Below, piece after piece: positions 9,199 to 17,857 of a DNA stretch of 64,000 nt. How positions within the stretch are numbered: the first letter of the stretch is position 1; every line of letters begins with the position of its first letter. The notes beneath the pieces are model-generated. The model was not told where the DNA came from. It did not search any database and worked only from the letters and a program-made list of their open reading frames with translations. Both the position numbers and the translations under genes were made by a program. The DNA is taken from NCBI GenBank assembly GCA_017991555.1, contig JAGOQM010000007.1:1-64000 (forward strand), given 5' to 3'. The DNA comes from Neisseriaceae bacterium (GTDB taxonomy: Bacteria > Pseudomonadota > Gammaproteobacteria > Burkholderiales > Neisseriaceae).

Positions 9199-10467
9199 AT
9201 GACTCCTGCCCACACGCCTCATCCCTTACTCAGTACCGTGAATCAAAAACGGCTGATTTTCATCTTAGGCTGCATCTCGATGCTGATGCCGCTGTCGATT
9301 GACCTATATTTACCCAGCTTTACCGAAATTGCCCAAACGTACGGCACCACCGACGGCATGGTGTCGTTGACCATTGGCAGCTATTTGGCTGGTTTTGGCT
9401 TGGGGCAGCTGGTGTATGGCCCTATTTCGGATAGTTTTGGCCGTAAGCCGATCATTATTTTTGGCCTGTTGGCGTTTATGGCGGCGACGATTGGCTGTGC
9501 CTATGCGCCCACGATTGACGCATTGATTGGCATGCGCTTCTTGCATGGCTTTGCTGCGGCGTCGTGCGTGGTGGTGATTAATGCGCTGCTGCGTGATTTG
9601 TTCGACAAAGAGGACTTTTCGCGCACCCTGTCGTTTGTGACCTTGGTGTCGAATGTGGCACCCTTGTTGGCCCCCATTATTGGCGGCTGGATCATCATTT
9701 GGTACCCGTGGCAGGTGATGTTTGGGGTGCTGGCAGCCTGTGCCTTAATCGTGCTGCTGTTGGTGGCCTTGTACATTCCTGAAACCCTGCGTAAGGCCCA
9801 TCGGGTGCCTTTTAGCTTGGGCAAAACGTTTGGCCACTTTGTGGCCTTGTTTGGCCACCGCAAGATGCTGTGCTACATGCTGGCGGGTGCGTTTTCTAGC
9901 CTCGGCCTGTTCAGTTTTTTGAGCTTTGGCACCGTGGTGTACATTAAGCTATACGGCGTGTCGGTACAAAATTTTGGCTATTTCTTTGCCTTAAATATTG
10001 TCACCATGATGGGCTTGACCACCATGAACACGCGTTTGGTACATCGCTTGGGTACGATGAGCATGCTTAAGCTGGGCTTGAGCATACAAGGGGTGATGGG
10101 CCTGCTGATGCTGATGGTGACGGTGTTTGACTTGGGTTTCATCCCATTGGTGCTGTGTGTGGCGGGCTATATTGGTTGTATTTCGATGATTGGTTCCAAC
10201 CTGATGGCCACCACGCTGTCGCAGTTCCCCCATATGTCGGGAACGGTGTCGTCTTTAGCGGGCACGCTGCGCTTTTTCATCTCGTCGATCGCGGTAATGC
10301 TGCTGTCGATGTTTTTGCAAAACCAGCAGGCGCGTGAAGCGGCTTTAGGGATTGTGGATTCGCGTTCACCGCAGTGGGTGATGGTGGGGGCGATGAGCGC
10401 CAGCGTGCTGTTGGCCATTCTGTTCTTGTGGGTGGGCGCTAAGGCTGCGGATAAAGAGATCGCCTAA
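9199..10467 (+). CDS. Bcr/CflA-family multidrug efflux MFS transporter
   Basis: A 422-residue inner-membrane protein with about 12 hydrophobic segments, a drug:H+ antiporter of the major facilitator superfamily. The loop after helix 2 carries GQLVYGPISDSFGRKP, the MFS signature in its Bcr/CflA version, and the first helix contains LSIDLYLPSF with the membrane Asp typical of the family. The start at 9199 (MTPAHTPHPL) was chosen over an upstream GTG because the family begins near here; the ribosome binding site is weak. It is monocistronic, ending at a shared bidirectional terminator. Known relatives export bicyclomycin, chloramphenicol or sulfonamides; the substrate here cannot be told. Confidence 0.88.
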   Translation: MTPAHTPHPLLSTVNQKRLIFILGCISMLMPLSIDLYLPSFTEIAQTYGTTDGMVSLTIGSYLAGFGLGQLVYGPISDSFGRKPIIIFGLLAFMAATIGCAYAPTIDALIGMRFLHGFAAASCVVVINALLRDLFDKEDFSRTLSFVTLVSNVAPLLAPIIGGWIIIWYPWQVMFGVLAACALIVLLLVALYIPETLRKAHRVPFSLGKTFGHFVALFGHRKMLCYMLAGAFSSLGLFSFLSFGTVVYIKLYGVSVQNFGYFFALNIVTMMGLTTMNTRLVHRLGTMSMLKLGLSIQGVMGLLMLMVTVFDLGFIPLVLCVAGYIGCISMIGSNLMATTLSQFPHMSGTVSSLAGTLRFFISSIAVMLLSMFLQNQQAREAALGIVDSRSPQWVMVGAMSASVLLAILFLWVGAKAADKEIA

Positions 10468-10485
10468 GGAGCGTTGTTGACCCAT

Positions 10486-10515
10486 AAAAAAAGGCTGCCC
10501 TAGGGCAGCCTTTCA
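10486..10515. terminator. Bidirectional terminator between converging genes
   Basis: A near-perfect palindrome with 11-bp arms, AAAGGCTGCCC (10490-10500) and GGGCAGCCTTT (10503-10513), has A-rich and T-rich flanks. It serves the exporter (plus) and the lipoprotein gene (minus). Confidence 0.88.
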
Positions 10516-10525
10516 TTTTGCCAGC

Positions 10526-11809
10526 TTACTTGAATAAGCCTGGGTCAATGTCGTAAATGTTGTCTTCTTTGGGTGTCACCGTCCATACTGGGCGGCCAAA
10601 GTTGCTGTTCTTCATGCTGGTGCCAATGGTGAACTGCATGTCTGCTTCTTCAATCAGCATTTCTAAGTACATCCCTAAGAAGCGATCATTGCTGCCTAAG
10701 TAGTATTGAGTGGCAACCGTGCCCCGTTCTGATTGGTTGAAGTCTAGGCCCATGGTCATCATTTCAGGCATTATTTCTAGCTGTTCGATGAAGGTCAGTA
10801 CTTCTGGTGGTAATGGCTTGCCTTCGTAGGTCTCTAAGAAGGCGTCGATGTTGGTTTTGAAGTAACCCACGGTGTTGGCTGAAAAGGCCATCATTTCAGG
10901 CAAGCTTTGGGTCATGCTGATCTGTTGGCGGGCGCCTAACTGTTTGCCCATGGCGTCAACCGGCACAAACTTCAGCTGTTCAGGCTTCACTTCGGCCAAG
11001 GCTTTTTTCATCGCGTCTAAATAGGCTTTGCCAAATGCTTTAACCGGGAAGTCTTTTAACAGGTCCTTGTCAAACTGATAGCGTAGGAAGCGGCCGTTGG
11101 CTTCATTAATGCCGTATTCGTCTAAGCCCATGGCCCAGCCGAACGTAGAGGTAATGGCCGAAGGGTCAGCCAGGACTTCGCCTTTGCTGAGGTTAAGCGC
11201 CATCGGTACCGATGCTTTGGCTTCGATGTTGTTGCCGTAGTACTGAATGCTTGGCGTCATTTCAATGCGGCCATTGGGCAGGTCAATCGCGCCTTTGGCG
11301 ACCACGCTGAAGTTCTTCATGGTGTTGAATAGGCTATTTTGACGGGCCTGCTGACGCTTGCTGTAAGCAGATTCACTGTCGTCGTCGTTGTGGTTTTGTT
11401 CGGCGCTGATTAAGGCGTCAATGTTTTCAACGTCGTAGGCATCTTCCAAGCGAATCTCAATGTCGGCTTCGTCGGCTCTGGCGGCGTCTACACCGCTGGC
11501 GGCCATTTTTGCATAGGCAGCAGCAGTGTTCACGTCGGCTTCAACGCTGTCGTGTACGGCTTCGCTGGCGGCGGCCACGGCATCGCTGGCGGCGGCGGAT
11601 GCGCTGGCTTTGCTGTTGGGCGGGCCGAATGAAACCAGCTTGCCTTCAATTTCGAAGTTGTAGCGATGGTCGGTGGTGAAGGAGCGCTCATAGGCACGGC
11701 TGAGGTGGTCGGCGGCGGTGGCGTCTTGCGGTAGCGAAGACACATTGGCGCAGCCAATGAGGCTGAGGCTTAGCGCAAGCGCGCTGGCTTTCTTTAGCGA
11801 AAAAGTCAT
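10526..11809 (-). CDS. Lipoprotein of unknown function, paralogue A
   Basis: A 427-residue exported lipoprotein. The signal peptide ends in the lipobox LIGC with acylated Cys20. Residues about 45-125 are low-complexity (Ala/Ser/Asp rich) and probably flexible; the rest is a folded domain. It shares ordered blocks with the protein at 12074-13393: RYNFEIEGK, a basic-to-Pro block ending ASVPMAL, VPVDAMGK, GYFK near GKPLPPEV, and the C-terminal NFGRPVWTVTPK. The two are therefore divergent duplicates of one unnamed family. The start at 11809 was chosen because it leaves a normal signal peptide; AAGG lies about 10 bases upstream. It has its own transcription unit, since a terminator separates it from the paralogue. 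The function is unknown; an envelope role is likely. Confidence 0.8.
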   Translation of the reverse strand: MTFSLKKASALALSLSLIGCANVSSLPQDATAADHLSRAYERSFTTDHRYNFEIEGKLVSFGPPNSKASASAAASDAVAAASEAVHDSVEADVNTAAAYAKMAASGVDAARADEADIEIRLEDAYDVENIDALISAEQNHNDDDSESAYSKRQQARQNSLFNTMKNFSVVAKGAIDLPNGRIEMTPSIQYYGNNIEAKASVPMALNLSKGEVLADPSAITSTFGWAMGLDEYGINEANGRFLRYQFDKDLLKDFPVKAFGKAYLDAMKKALAEVKPEQLKFVPVDAMGKQLGARQQISMTQSLPEMMAFSANTVGYFKTNIDAFLETYEGKPLPPEVLTFIEQLEIMPEMMTMGLDFNQSERGTVATQYYLGSNDRFLGMYLEMLIEEADMQFTIGTSMKNSNFGRPVWTVTPKEDNIYDIDPGLFK

Positions 11810-11994
11810 TTTTAGGCCTTTTGTTCTAAAATGGGATGAGGATGCACTTCGGCATGGCAATGTTCAGACAGAACAATAAGGGATTTCAGCCGATTAGACA
11901 ACCTGAAATATGGGGTTGGTTTGATCTGACTGGGGGTGAGTTGGCCCCATAAGTGGGTTTAAAATGCTGTTTTATAAAACGAATCATGGGCGAT

Positions 11995-12032
11995 AAAAAA
12001 GCCACTTAGGCGGGGGCGCTCAGTGGCTTTTT
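11995..12032 (-). terminator. Terminator after lipoprotein paralogue B
   Basis: AAGCCACT (11999-12006) pairs with AGTGGCTT (12022-12029) across a 15-base loop. On the minus strand it is followed by a T-run (A-run at 11995-12000). It ends the uup - nlpC - rbsK - lipoprotein transcript. Confidence 0.8.
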
Positions 12033-12073
12033 AAATCATTTTAACCAGTCATGCTGGTTTTGCATCGGGCTTA

Positions 12074-13393
12074 TTATTGGCCGTCTTGCTCGGCGACAGG
12101 ATCGGCTTCTTCGGCCCAGGCTGCGGCTGCGGCGTCAATGCTGTCTGCGCTGAGGCCTAGGTCGTCGTACGCTTCGGCGTGGCTCAAGGCTTCATTGTTG
12201 CTGATGAGTGACTGCCATACTTTGTCTGTCAGCAAGGTCACGTTGGCGTCAATGACTTTGGCTTTTTTGGGGTTGATTTGCCAGTTGGGGCGGCCAAAGT
12301 TGCTGAGGTGGGTGCGGCTGTTGACGTTTAATCTGAGCGAATCAAGGTTGAGCTTGATGCCGTCCGTCTGGCCAATTAAGCGATGGTTGGCGTCTAAGTA
12401 CAAGGATTGCTTAATCGCCAGCTGTTCTGTGTCGGCGCTTAGTTCGCTGTTGTCGGGCATTAAGTCGGTCAGCAGGCTCAGTGCGACCGCGCGCGACATT
12501 TGTTGGGCGTCTAGGTCGATTTCTTGAATCGCCTTGACGATGTGAGGCGGCACGGCTTTGCCGTTGTAGCGTTTAAAATAGGCCACGGTGCCAGCCAGAA
12601 GGTGCTGCTCTAATTCACCGGTGTAGTTGAGGTACTCTTCTAGGCTTAAGGTGCTGTTGATTTGTTGGCTGGCGTTAATGCTCTTGCCCCAGTCATCTAC
12701 GGCCACCATTTGCAGCCGCTGTGGGGGAATGCTGGCCACGGCTTTGGCGTAGCTGTCGACGTACAGCTGTAAAAAGTCTTGTAGCGGGATGTCTTTGGCA
12801 ATCGCCTGTAGCCCTGCTAAGGCTTCGGATTCAGCCAGCGTGATGCGGTAGAAAGTACCGGCAGGTTGCTGATAGGGCTGGAGCCAGCTGAGTTCGGGCA
12901 GCGAGTGGGTGAGGGCGGCGGGGTCGATGTAAAAACCGTTGTTGCCCAGGTCAAACAGCATCGGTACCGTGGCTTTGGCGCTCAGGTTTTGGCTTTGAAA
13001 GCGTACCGCCGGGATGATTTCTAGCTTGCCGCGGCGCGTGTCCACGGCGCCAGTGGCGTCGACGTTGAGGCCCAGAATGAAGTTTTTACCGGCCAGCAGT
13101 TTTTGGTTCACCGAGCTAGACAGCGCAGCCAGTTCTGGGTATTCGGCATCGGTGGCCGCTTGCTCTGGGCTCATGGGTTTAGCGGCGCTCTTTTCGGCGT
13201 CGACTAGGGTCAGCTCGTCGACTTTGATGTTGACCGCAAAGTTGTAGCTTTGTTCGTGCATTAAATGCCGTTCGGTGGCGTGGACCATGCGTTCTGCCGG
13301 CGTGGCATCGGCGGCCAAAGGCGTGAGTTGGGCGCAGCCGATGAGGCTGGCACAAAGGGTGATCGCGGTTAGGTGGCGAAAATTAACAAGCAT
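12074..13393 (-). CDS. Lipoprotein of unknown function, paralogue B
   Basis: A 439-residue exported lipoprotein whose signal peptide ends in LIGC with Cys20, the same position as in paralogue A. Shared blocks with that protein include SYNFAVNIK, KLEIIPAVRF, a motif ending KATVPMLFDLG, VDDWGK, GTVAYFK with GKAVPPHI, and NFGRPNWQINPK near the C-terminus. It lacks the long Ala/Ser-rich insert of paralogue A. Both have mostly beta/alpha mixed character with no transmembrane segment after the lipobox. It begins 15 bases after the ribokinase gene, so it is in the uup operon. No known family was recognised. The C-terminal tail is acidic. Confidence 0.8.
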   Translation of the reverse strand: MLVNFRHLTAITLCASLIGCAQLTPLAADATPAERMVHATERHLMHEQSYNFAVNIKVDELTLVDAEKSAAKPMSPEQAATDAEYPELAALSSSVNQKLLAGKNFILGLNVDATGAVDTRRGKLEIIPAVRFQSQNLSAKATVPMLFDLGNNGFYIDPAALTHSLPELSWLQPYQQPAGTFYRITLAESEALAGLQAIAKDIPLQDFLQLYVDSYAKAVASIPPQRLQMVAVDDWGKSINASQQINSTLSLEEYLNYTGELEQHLLAGTVAYFKRYNGKAVPPHIVKAIQEIDLDAQQMSRAVALSLLTDLMPDNSELSADTEQLAIKQSLYLDANHRLIGQTDGIKLNLDSLRLNVNSRTHLSNFGRPNWQINPKKAKVIDANVTLLTDKVWQSLISNNEALSHAEAYDDLGLSADSIDAAAAAWAEEADPVAEQDGQ

Positions 13394-13408
13394 AAGGTGC
13401 TTTCTAGA

Positions 13409-14305
13409 TTAACGTGAAGTGTGGATGAATTCGGTGAGGGCGTCGGCGCTGGGCATGCCCGCTTGGGCGCCCAGCTGGGTGACGGCGAGTGCGCCGGCGG
13501 CGCAGGCTTTGTGGACGGCCTGAGGTAGGCCTTGATCCAAGTAAACCGCCAGTGCGGCATTAAAGGTGTCGCCGGCGCCAGTGCTGTCGATGGCTTTGAC
13601 CTTAAAGCTGGGTTGATGCTGTAGGCTTGATCCAGCGGTTAAATAGTAGGCGCCGTCTTGGCCGTGGGTCATGATGACCGTGCACGACAGGCTGGCCAAT
13701 TGCGTGACCAGGTCAGCGTCTTTGGGGGCGGGGCTCATCAGCGCAAGCTCATGCTCGTTGGGCGTGAGGTAGTCGATGAGCGGCCACAGAGCGTCGGGTA
13801 AGCTTTGGGCGGGCGCAGGGTTCAGCACAAATGGCACCTGTGCTTCGTGGCACAGTTCGGCGGTGCGCTGCACCGTGGCGAGGGGGATTTCCAACTGGCA
13901 CAGCACCGCATCGGCGCTGTGAATGAGGACGCGTTGGGCCTCAATGTGTGCTGGCGTCAGCGCATGGTTGGCGCCGGGCACCACGATGATGTGGTTGTCG
14001 GCGGCGGCCACGGTGATGCTGGCAATGCCGGTATGGTGTTGTGACAACATTGACACCGCGTCGGTGTCGACGCCTTCGGTGCGTAAACCCTGAATTAACT
14101 CATGGCCAAAGGCGTCGTCGCCCACGGCGCCGATCAGGCTGACGCGTGCGCCCAGGCGGGCTGAGGCGACGGCCTGGTTGGCCCCTTTGCCGCCCATAAA
14201 GGTTTTAAACTGCTGCCCTAAGATGGTTTCGCCGGGGGCCGCAAACCGTTCGGCTTGGGTCACTAAGTCCATATTGAGGCTGCCAACCACCACGATGTGT
14301 CTCAT
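13409..14305 (-). CDS. rbsK: Ribokinase
   Basis: A 298-residue PfkB-family sugar kinase that phosphorylates D-ribose to ribose 5-phosphate in the cytoplasm. N-terminal VVGSLNMDLV and GGKGANQAVA (about 38-47) bind the sugar, and DSTGAGDTFNAAL near residue 240 carries the anion hole and catalytic base Asp246. The NPAP motif (162-165) fits ribokinase. No ribose transporter or RbsD gene is nearby; it lies 12 bases after an NlpC/P60 gene. It may therefore act on ribose from nucleoside turnover. Deoxyribokinase is a close alternative. Confidence 0.88.
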   Translation of the reverse strand: MRHIVVVGSLNMDLVTQAERFAAPGETILGQQFKTFMGGKGANQAVASARLGARVSLIGAVGDDAFGHELIQGLRTEGVDTDAVSMLSQHHTGIASITVAAADNHIIVVPGANHALTPAHIEAQRVLIHSADAVLCQLEIPLATVQRTAELCHEAQVPFVLNPAPAQSLPDALWPLIDYLTPNEHELALMSPAPKDADLVTQLASLSCTVIMTHGQDGAYYLTAGSSLQHQPSFKVKAIDSTGAGDTFNAALAVYLDQGLPQAVHKACAAGALAVTQLGAQAGMPSADALTEFIHTSR

Positions 14306-14317
14306 TTTTTTGGGGTC

Positions 14318-14896
14318 CTATCGGGTAAAAAAGGTCCGTGCACCGCTGAAGCGTGGGGCAAAGTAAGGATTGTCTAAGCTGGCGGTGCGAATGGTGCCGT
14401 TGCTGGAAGGGGCATGTACAAACTGATTGTCGCCGATGTAAATGCCGACGTGCGAATAAGGATTGTTCCCTGAAGTGTTGAAGAACACCAGATCGCCAGC
14501 CTTGAGCTGGCTTTTCTTGATGCTGCGGCTGGAAAATGCGAGGTCGGTGGCGGTGCGCGGCAGCGACACGGTGAGCGCCTGGCTGTACACATAGGTAATT
14601 AAGCCAGAGCAGTCAAAGCCGGTGCTGGTGCTGTTGCCGCCGTATTTATACGGTGTGCCGATGAGGCCCATGGCGTATAGGGCAATTTCTGGCCCGCCCT
14701 GAGCGGCCGAGATGTGGCTGATTTGGATGGGTTTTTTGCTTGGGGCGGCCACGCCTGGGCGAGGCTTGGCAGGCTTTTTACCGCTGCCGCAGCCGGCCAC
14801 GGACAAAGCCAGCAGCACGAGGCTAAGCAGGAGCAGCCCATGCCGTAATGGGCTGCTGCGCGAGTGGGTGAGTGGCAGGGTGTTGGCTGTGTTCAT
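14318..14896 (-). CDS. NlpC/P60-family lipoprotein peptidoglycan endopeptidase
   Basis: A 192-residue lipoprotein. A long hydrophobic signal ends in VAGC (Cys36) followed by a Lys/Pro-rich linker (about 38-57). The NlpC/P60 cysteine peptidase domain fills the rest: the nucleophile is Cys96 in GFDCSGL, His149 is in SHVGIYIG, and a third polar residue is His161 in FVHAPS. Such enzymes cut D-Glu/meso-DAP links in peptidoglycan stem peptides; E. coli Spr/MepS and NlpC are relatives. AAAGGAG precedes the start. It lies 19 bases after uup and 12 before rbsK, so it is co-transcribed. Confidence 0.9.
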   Translation of the reverse strand: MNTANTLPLTHSRSSPLRHGLLLLSLVLLALSVAGCGSGKKPAKPRPGVAAPSKKPIQISHISAAQGGPEIALYAMGLIGTPYKYGGNSTSTGFDCSGLITYVYSQALTVSLPRTATDLAFSSRSIKKSQLKAGDLVFFNTSGNNPYSHVGIYIGDNQFVHAPSSNGTIRTASLDNPYFAPRFSGARTFFTR

Positions 14897-14915
14897 GGCG
14901 CGCTCCTTTGTGGTG

Positions 14916-16826
14916 TTAGCCCTGTTCTTTTTCTTCCAAAAGGGCCCAACGTTCCAGTTTTTCTAATAGCAATAGCTCAATTTCTTCAATCCGATTTTGC
15001 CACACGGTGGCGACCTCATGGTCTTTTTTGAAGGCCTCCGGATCCAGTAGCTTGTCGGTTAAGTCCGCCTGCTCGGCTTCGAGCTGGTTGATCTCTACGG
15101 GTAAGGCTTTGAGTTCACGCTGCTCGTTAAAGCTCAGTTTAGTCGCGCGGTTACGGCTGCTGGTTTTTTTGGCGGCCTCTTCGTCGTTGGCTTTGGGGGC
15201 GCGCTGCTGCTCTTTGGCTAGGGCCTGCTCGCGTTTGGCGGCGTCTTCATAGTCTTGATAGCCACCGATGTATTCTTTCAGTACGCCATCGCCCTTAAAT
15301 ACGATGCTTTGGGTGATGACGTTGTCCAGGAAAGCACGGTCATGGCTGACCAAGAAAACGGTGCCCCCAAAGTCGCGCAGCAGTTCTTCTAGCAGCTCTT
15401 GGGTGTCAATGTCTAAGTCGTTGGTGGGTTCGTCTAGCACCAAAATGTTGGCTGGACGGGTAAACAGCTTGGCCAACAGCAAACGGTTGCGTTCGCCACC
15501 AGATAATGACGACACAGGGCTGTTGGCGCGTGCGGGGCTGAATAAAAAGTCTTCTAAATAGCTCATCACGTGCTTGCGTCTGCCGCCGACCTCAACGTAG
15601 TCATTGCCTTGGCCTAGGGTTTCAAAGACGGTGTCGGTCTCGTTAAGGGCGCTGCGGAACTGGTCAAAATAGGCCACTTCTTGCTTACTGCCCAAGCGGA
15701 TTTTACCAAAAGTGGGGTCAAGCTCGCCCAAAATCAGCTTTAAAAAGGTGGTTTTGCCGATGCCGTTGGCGCCGATGAGGCCAATTTTGTCACCCCGTTG
15801 GATGATGGCGCTGAAGCGGTCCATGATGTTTTTATCAGGATAGGCAAAGCTGGCGTCTTCTAGCTCGGCAATGATTTTGCCGCTCTTTTCACCGGTGTTG
15901 AGGTTGAAGTTAACCTGACCTTGCACGTCGCGCCGCGCTGAGCGTTCTTTGCGCAGTGATTCTAGGCGGCGAACGCGCCCCATGTTACGGGTGCGGCGGG
16001 CCTCAATGCCTTTGCGAATCCACACCTCTTCTTGGGCGTGGAATTTGTCGAACAGGCGATTGTGTTCTTCTTCGACCGCTAATTCTTGCTCTTTCTTGTC
16101 TTCATAAGCGCTGAAGTTGCCCGGATAGCTGCGTAGCACGCCGCGGTCTAGTTCGACGATGCGGGTGGCGGTATGGTCCAAAAAGCGACGGTCATGGGTA
16201 ATGAGGATCACGCTGCCGTGAAAATTTTGGATTAGGCCTTCCAACCAAATAATGGCGGCAATGTCCAAATGGTTGGTGGGTTCGTCTAACAGCAATACGT
16301 CGGGCTTGGTGACCAAGGCCTGGGCCAACGCCACACGCTTTTTCTGCCCACCAGAAAGGTTGCCGACGGTGTCGTTTTCAGTCAGGTCTAGGTGCGTCAT
16401 GGTGGTCTGGATGAGGGCGTCGATTTGCCAACCATCCTGCGCTTCTAAGGCATTCTGTAGGTCTTGGAGCTGATTTAAGTTGGCTTCGCTGGCGTCTTCG
16501 GCAATCAGTGCGCTCAGCTGATGGTATTGGGTGAGCAGTTCGGTAAGCTCGCCCAAGCCTTCCGCCACGGCTTCAAAAACCGTGTGTTCGGGGTTGAGTA
16601 CCGGCTCTTGCGCTACGTAGGCGATTTTTAAGCCGTTGTTCATGCTGATCTTGCCGTCGTCTAGCTTGTTGACGCCGGCCAATACTTTAAGGAACGACGA
16701 TTTACCGGCGCCGTTGCGACCAATTAAACCCACGGTTTCGCCTTCTTGTAAGGTGAAGTGGGCATTGTCCAATAGGGGCAGGTGACCAGAGGCCAGTGCG
16801 GCATTTTCTACAATTAAAATACTCAT
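14916..16826 (-). CDS. uup: ABC-F family ATPase Uup
   Basis: A 636-residue soluble protein with two ABC ATPase domains and no membrane part. Walker A motifs are GRNGAGKSS (36-44) and GANGIGKTT, signature motifs are LSGGQKKRVALAQAL and LSGGERNRLLLAKLF, and LLLDEPTNHLDI and LVLDEPTNDLDI are the Walker B regions. The charged C-terminal segment (about 560-636) is a predicted coiled coil, the DNA-binding tail that separates Uup from EttA, YbiT and YheS. Uup is linked to ribosome function and to suppression of precise transposon excision. It is first gene of a minus-strand operon with nlpC, rbsK and a lipoprotein. Its upstream region has an operator-like palindrome. Confidence 0.93.
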   Translation of the reverse strand: MSILIVENAALASGHLPLLDNAHFTLQEGETVGLIGRNGAGKSSFLKVLAGVNKLDDGKISMNNGLKIAYVAQEPVLNPEHTVFEAVAEGLGELTELLTQYHQLSALIAEDASEANLNQLQDLQNALEAQDGWQIDALIQTTMTHLDLTENDTVGNLSGGQKKRVALAQALVTKPDVLLLDEPTNHLDIAAIIWLEGLIQNFHGSVILITHDRRFLDHTATRIVELDRGVLRSYPGNFSAYEDKKEQELAVEEEHNRLFDKFHAQEEVWIRKGIEARRTRNMGRVRRLESLRKERSARRDVQGQVNFNLNTGEKSGKIIAELEDASFAYPDKNIMDRFSAIIQRGDKIGLIGANGIGKTTFLKLILGELDPTFGKIRLGSKQEVAYFDQFRSALNETDTVFETLGQGNDYVEVGGRRKHVMSYLEDFLFSPARANSPVSSLSGGERNRLLLAKLFTRPANILVLDEPTNDLDIDTQELLEELLRDFGGTVFLVSHDRAFLDNVITQSIVFKGDGVLKEYIGGYQDYEDAAKREQALAKEQQRAPKANDEEAAKKTSSRNRATKLSFNEQRELKALPVEINQLEAEQADLTDKLLDPEAFKKDHEVATVWQNRIEEIELLLLEKLERWALLEEKEQG

Positions 16827-16892
16827 GTTTTATACCTAATAATAATGGCCTTGATTTTACCTGAAATTTTGGCGATGTGCCTGCTTGTTCCG

Positions 16893-16974
16893 ATTGTACG
16901 GGGGTGCCGTCACGGCGTTGACGGATTTTTTTTCATCAGAATGTTCTGATGAAAATCAAGCAAACTGATACAAT
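16893..16974. promoter_or_regulatory. Divergent promoter region with a 12-bp-arm palindrome
   Basis: A perfect palindrome has arms TTTTCATCAGAA (16930-16941) and TTCTGATGAAAA (16944-16955) around TG. No T-run follows it on either strand, so it is not a terminator. On the plus side it overlaps a weak -35 (CTGATG) placed 17 bases before TACAAT (16969-16974). On the minus side it lies nine bases behind a weak -35 (TCAACG) 17 bases before a minus-strand TACAAT (16898-16893). A dimeric repressor or activator site serving uup and the gene at 17047 is inferred. Confidence 0.4.
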
Positions 16975-17046
16975 GTCTCTTTTTTTGGCGATGTGTGGCC
17001 ATGGGTTGAAACCCGCCGTGCCGGCGTCTTGTGAAAGGGTTAATCA

Positions 17047-17406
17047 ATGTATTTTGTGGATCGTGCCGCCGTGGTGATCAAACCAACGGAACAGTTCTTA
17101 ACTTGGCTTAAATCAGTTGAAAAAGAGGGTGTAGACCTTACCTTGGCTCAGCTACGTAGTGATTGCACCGTCCTAATGGTGCCTGAGTTTGATGAACCAG
17201 AAGACGTGATTGCGTATGTTGATGAACATTACGAAGCGATTTTTAAGGCCGAGTTGGCCGCCTGGTACGAAAGCCCTAAAGATTGGCCGACCGACCTGAG
17301 CCTAAAAGCCTTTTGGACGTTTTTTGACGTGCAGGTGAACAGCACAGTGTTAGACCTGGTCGACGAGCCAATGCACAATATGCCGGTTGTGGACAACATG
17401 ATGTAA
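17047..17406 (+). CDS. Small acidic protein of unknown function
   Basis: A 119-residue soluble protein, rich in Asp and Glu, without signal peptide or membrane segment. Features include a KPTEQFLTWL segment near the start, QLRSDCTVLMVPEFDEPED in the middle, and a Trp/Phe-rich stretch (KAFWTFFDV). It resembles, from memory, short conserved hypothetical proteins of betaproteobacteria, but I cannot assign a family. A good AAAGGG lies before the start. Its stop codon overlaps the start of the YgfX-like gene by one base (TAATG), so the two are translated together. Possibly a partner of the membrane protein that follows; the function is unknown. Confidence 0.75.
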   Translation: MYFVDRAAVVIKPTEQFLTWLKSVEKEGVDLTLAQLRSDCTVLMVPEFDEPEDVIAYVDEHYEAIFKAELAAWYESPKDWPTDLSLKAFWTFFDVQVNSTVLDLVDEPMHNMPVVDNMM

Positions 17407-17825
17407 TGAAGCCCATCCACGTTCGCCTCACCCCATCCAAGTATGCCTTGACGATTAACCTGCTGGTCCATTTAGGGCTGGTGGGCTTGATTTGGGCCTA
17501 CTTTGAGCAACCATGGTTGTGGAGCGCCTTGGCGCTGGCCAGCGTCGCCCACACTCATTATCGGATGACGCGTGCGGCCGGGCGTTTGGTGGAGCTGCAC
17601 ATTAACCCGCAGGGGCAGCTGTCGGTGGCCAGAGCGACCGATGCCGCATTGAGCGGGGCCAGGTTGTTAGACGGCAGCGTGTTCACCCGCTGGGTGATGG
17701 TGCTGTACGTTCAAAACCAACACAAAAAACAGGTGTTGTGGCTGTTGCCCGACAGTATTGATGCCGCTGCCTACCAGCAGCTGCTGGTATGGGGGCGTTG
17801 GCATCCCATGAATGAGGCTGATTAA
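17406..17825 (+). CDS. YgfX-like small inner-membrane protein
   Basis: A 139-residue protein with an N-terminal hydrophobic hairpin (about residues 17-50) and a soluble C-terminal part ending LLPDSIDAAAYQQLLVWGRW. The last block matches the C-terminal signature of YgfX (also called CptA). In E. coli YgfX is encoded with SdhE (CptB) and was reported as a membrane toxin acting on cytoskeletal proteins, a role that is debated. Here the upstream partner is not SdhE but an unrelated acidic 119-residue protein overlapping by one base. folC follows after 32 bases. The identification rests on size, topology and the tail motif. Confidence 0.65.
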   Translation: MKPIHVRLTPSKYALTINLLVHLGLVGLIWAYFEQPWLWSALALASVAHTHYRMTRAAGRLVELHINPQGQLSVARATDAALSGARLLDGSVFTRWVMVLYVQNQHKKQVLWLLPDSIDAAAYQQLLVWGRWHPMNEAD

Positions 17826-17857
17826 GCCTGTATATCCGTAGTAGGAGTGCGAGAAAC

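Noticed and set aside
16930..16955. Terminator reading of the palindrome before uup
   Set aside because: The T-rich side lies at the wrong end for either strand; after the stem comes A-rich or mixed sequence.
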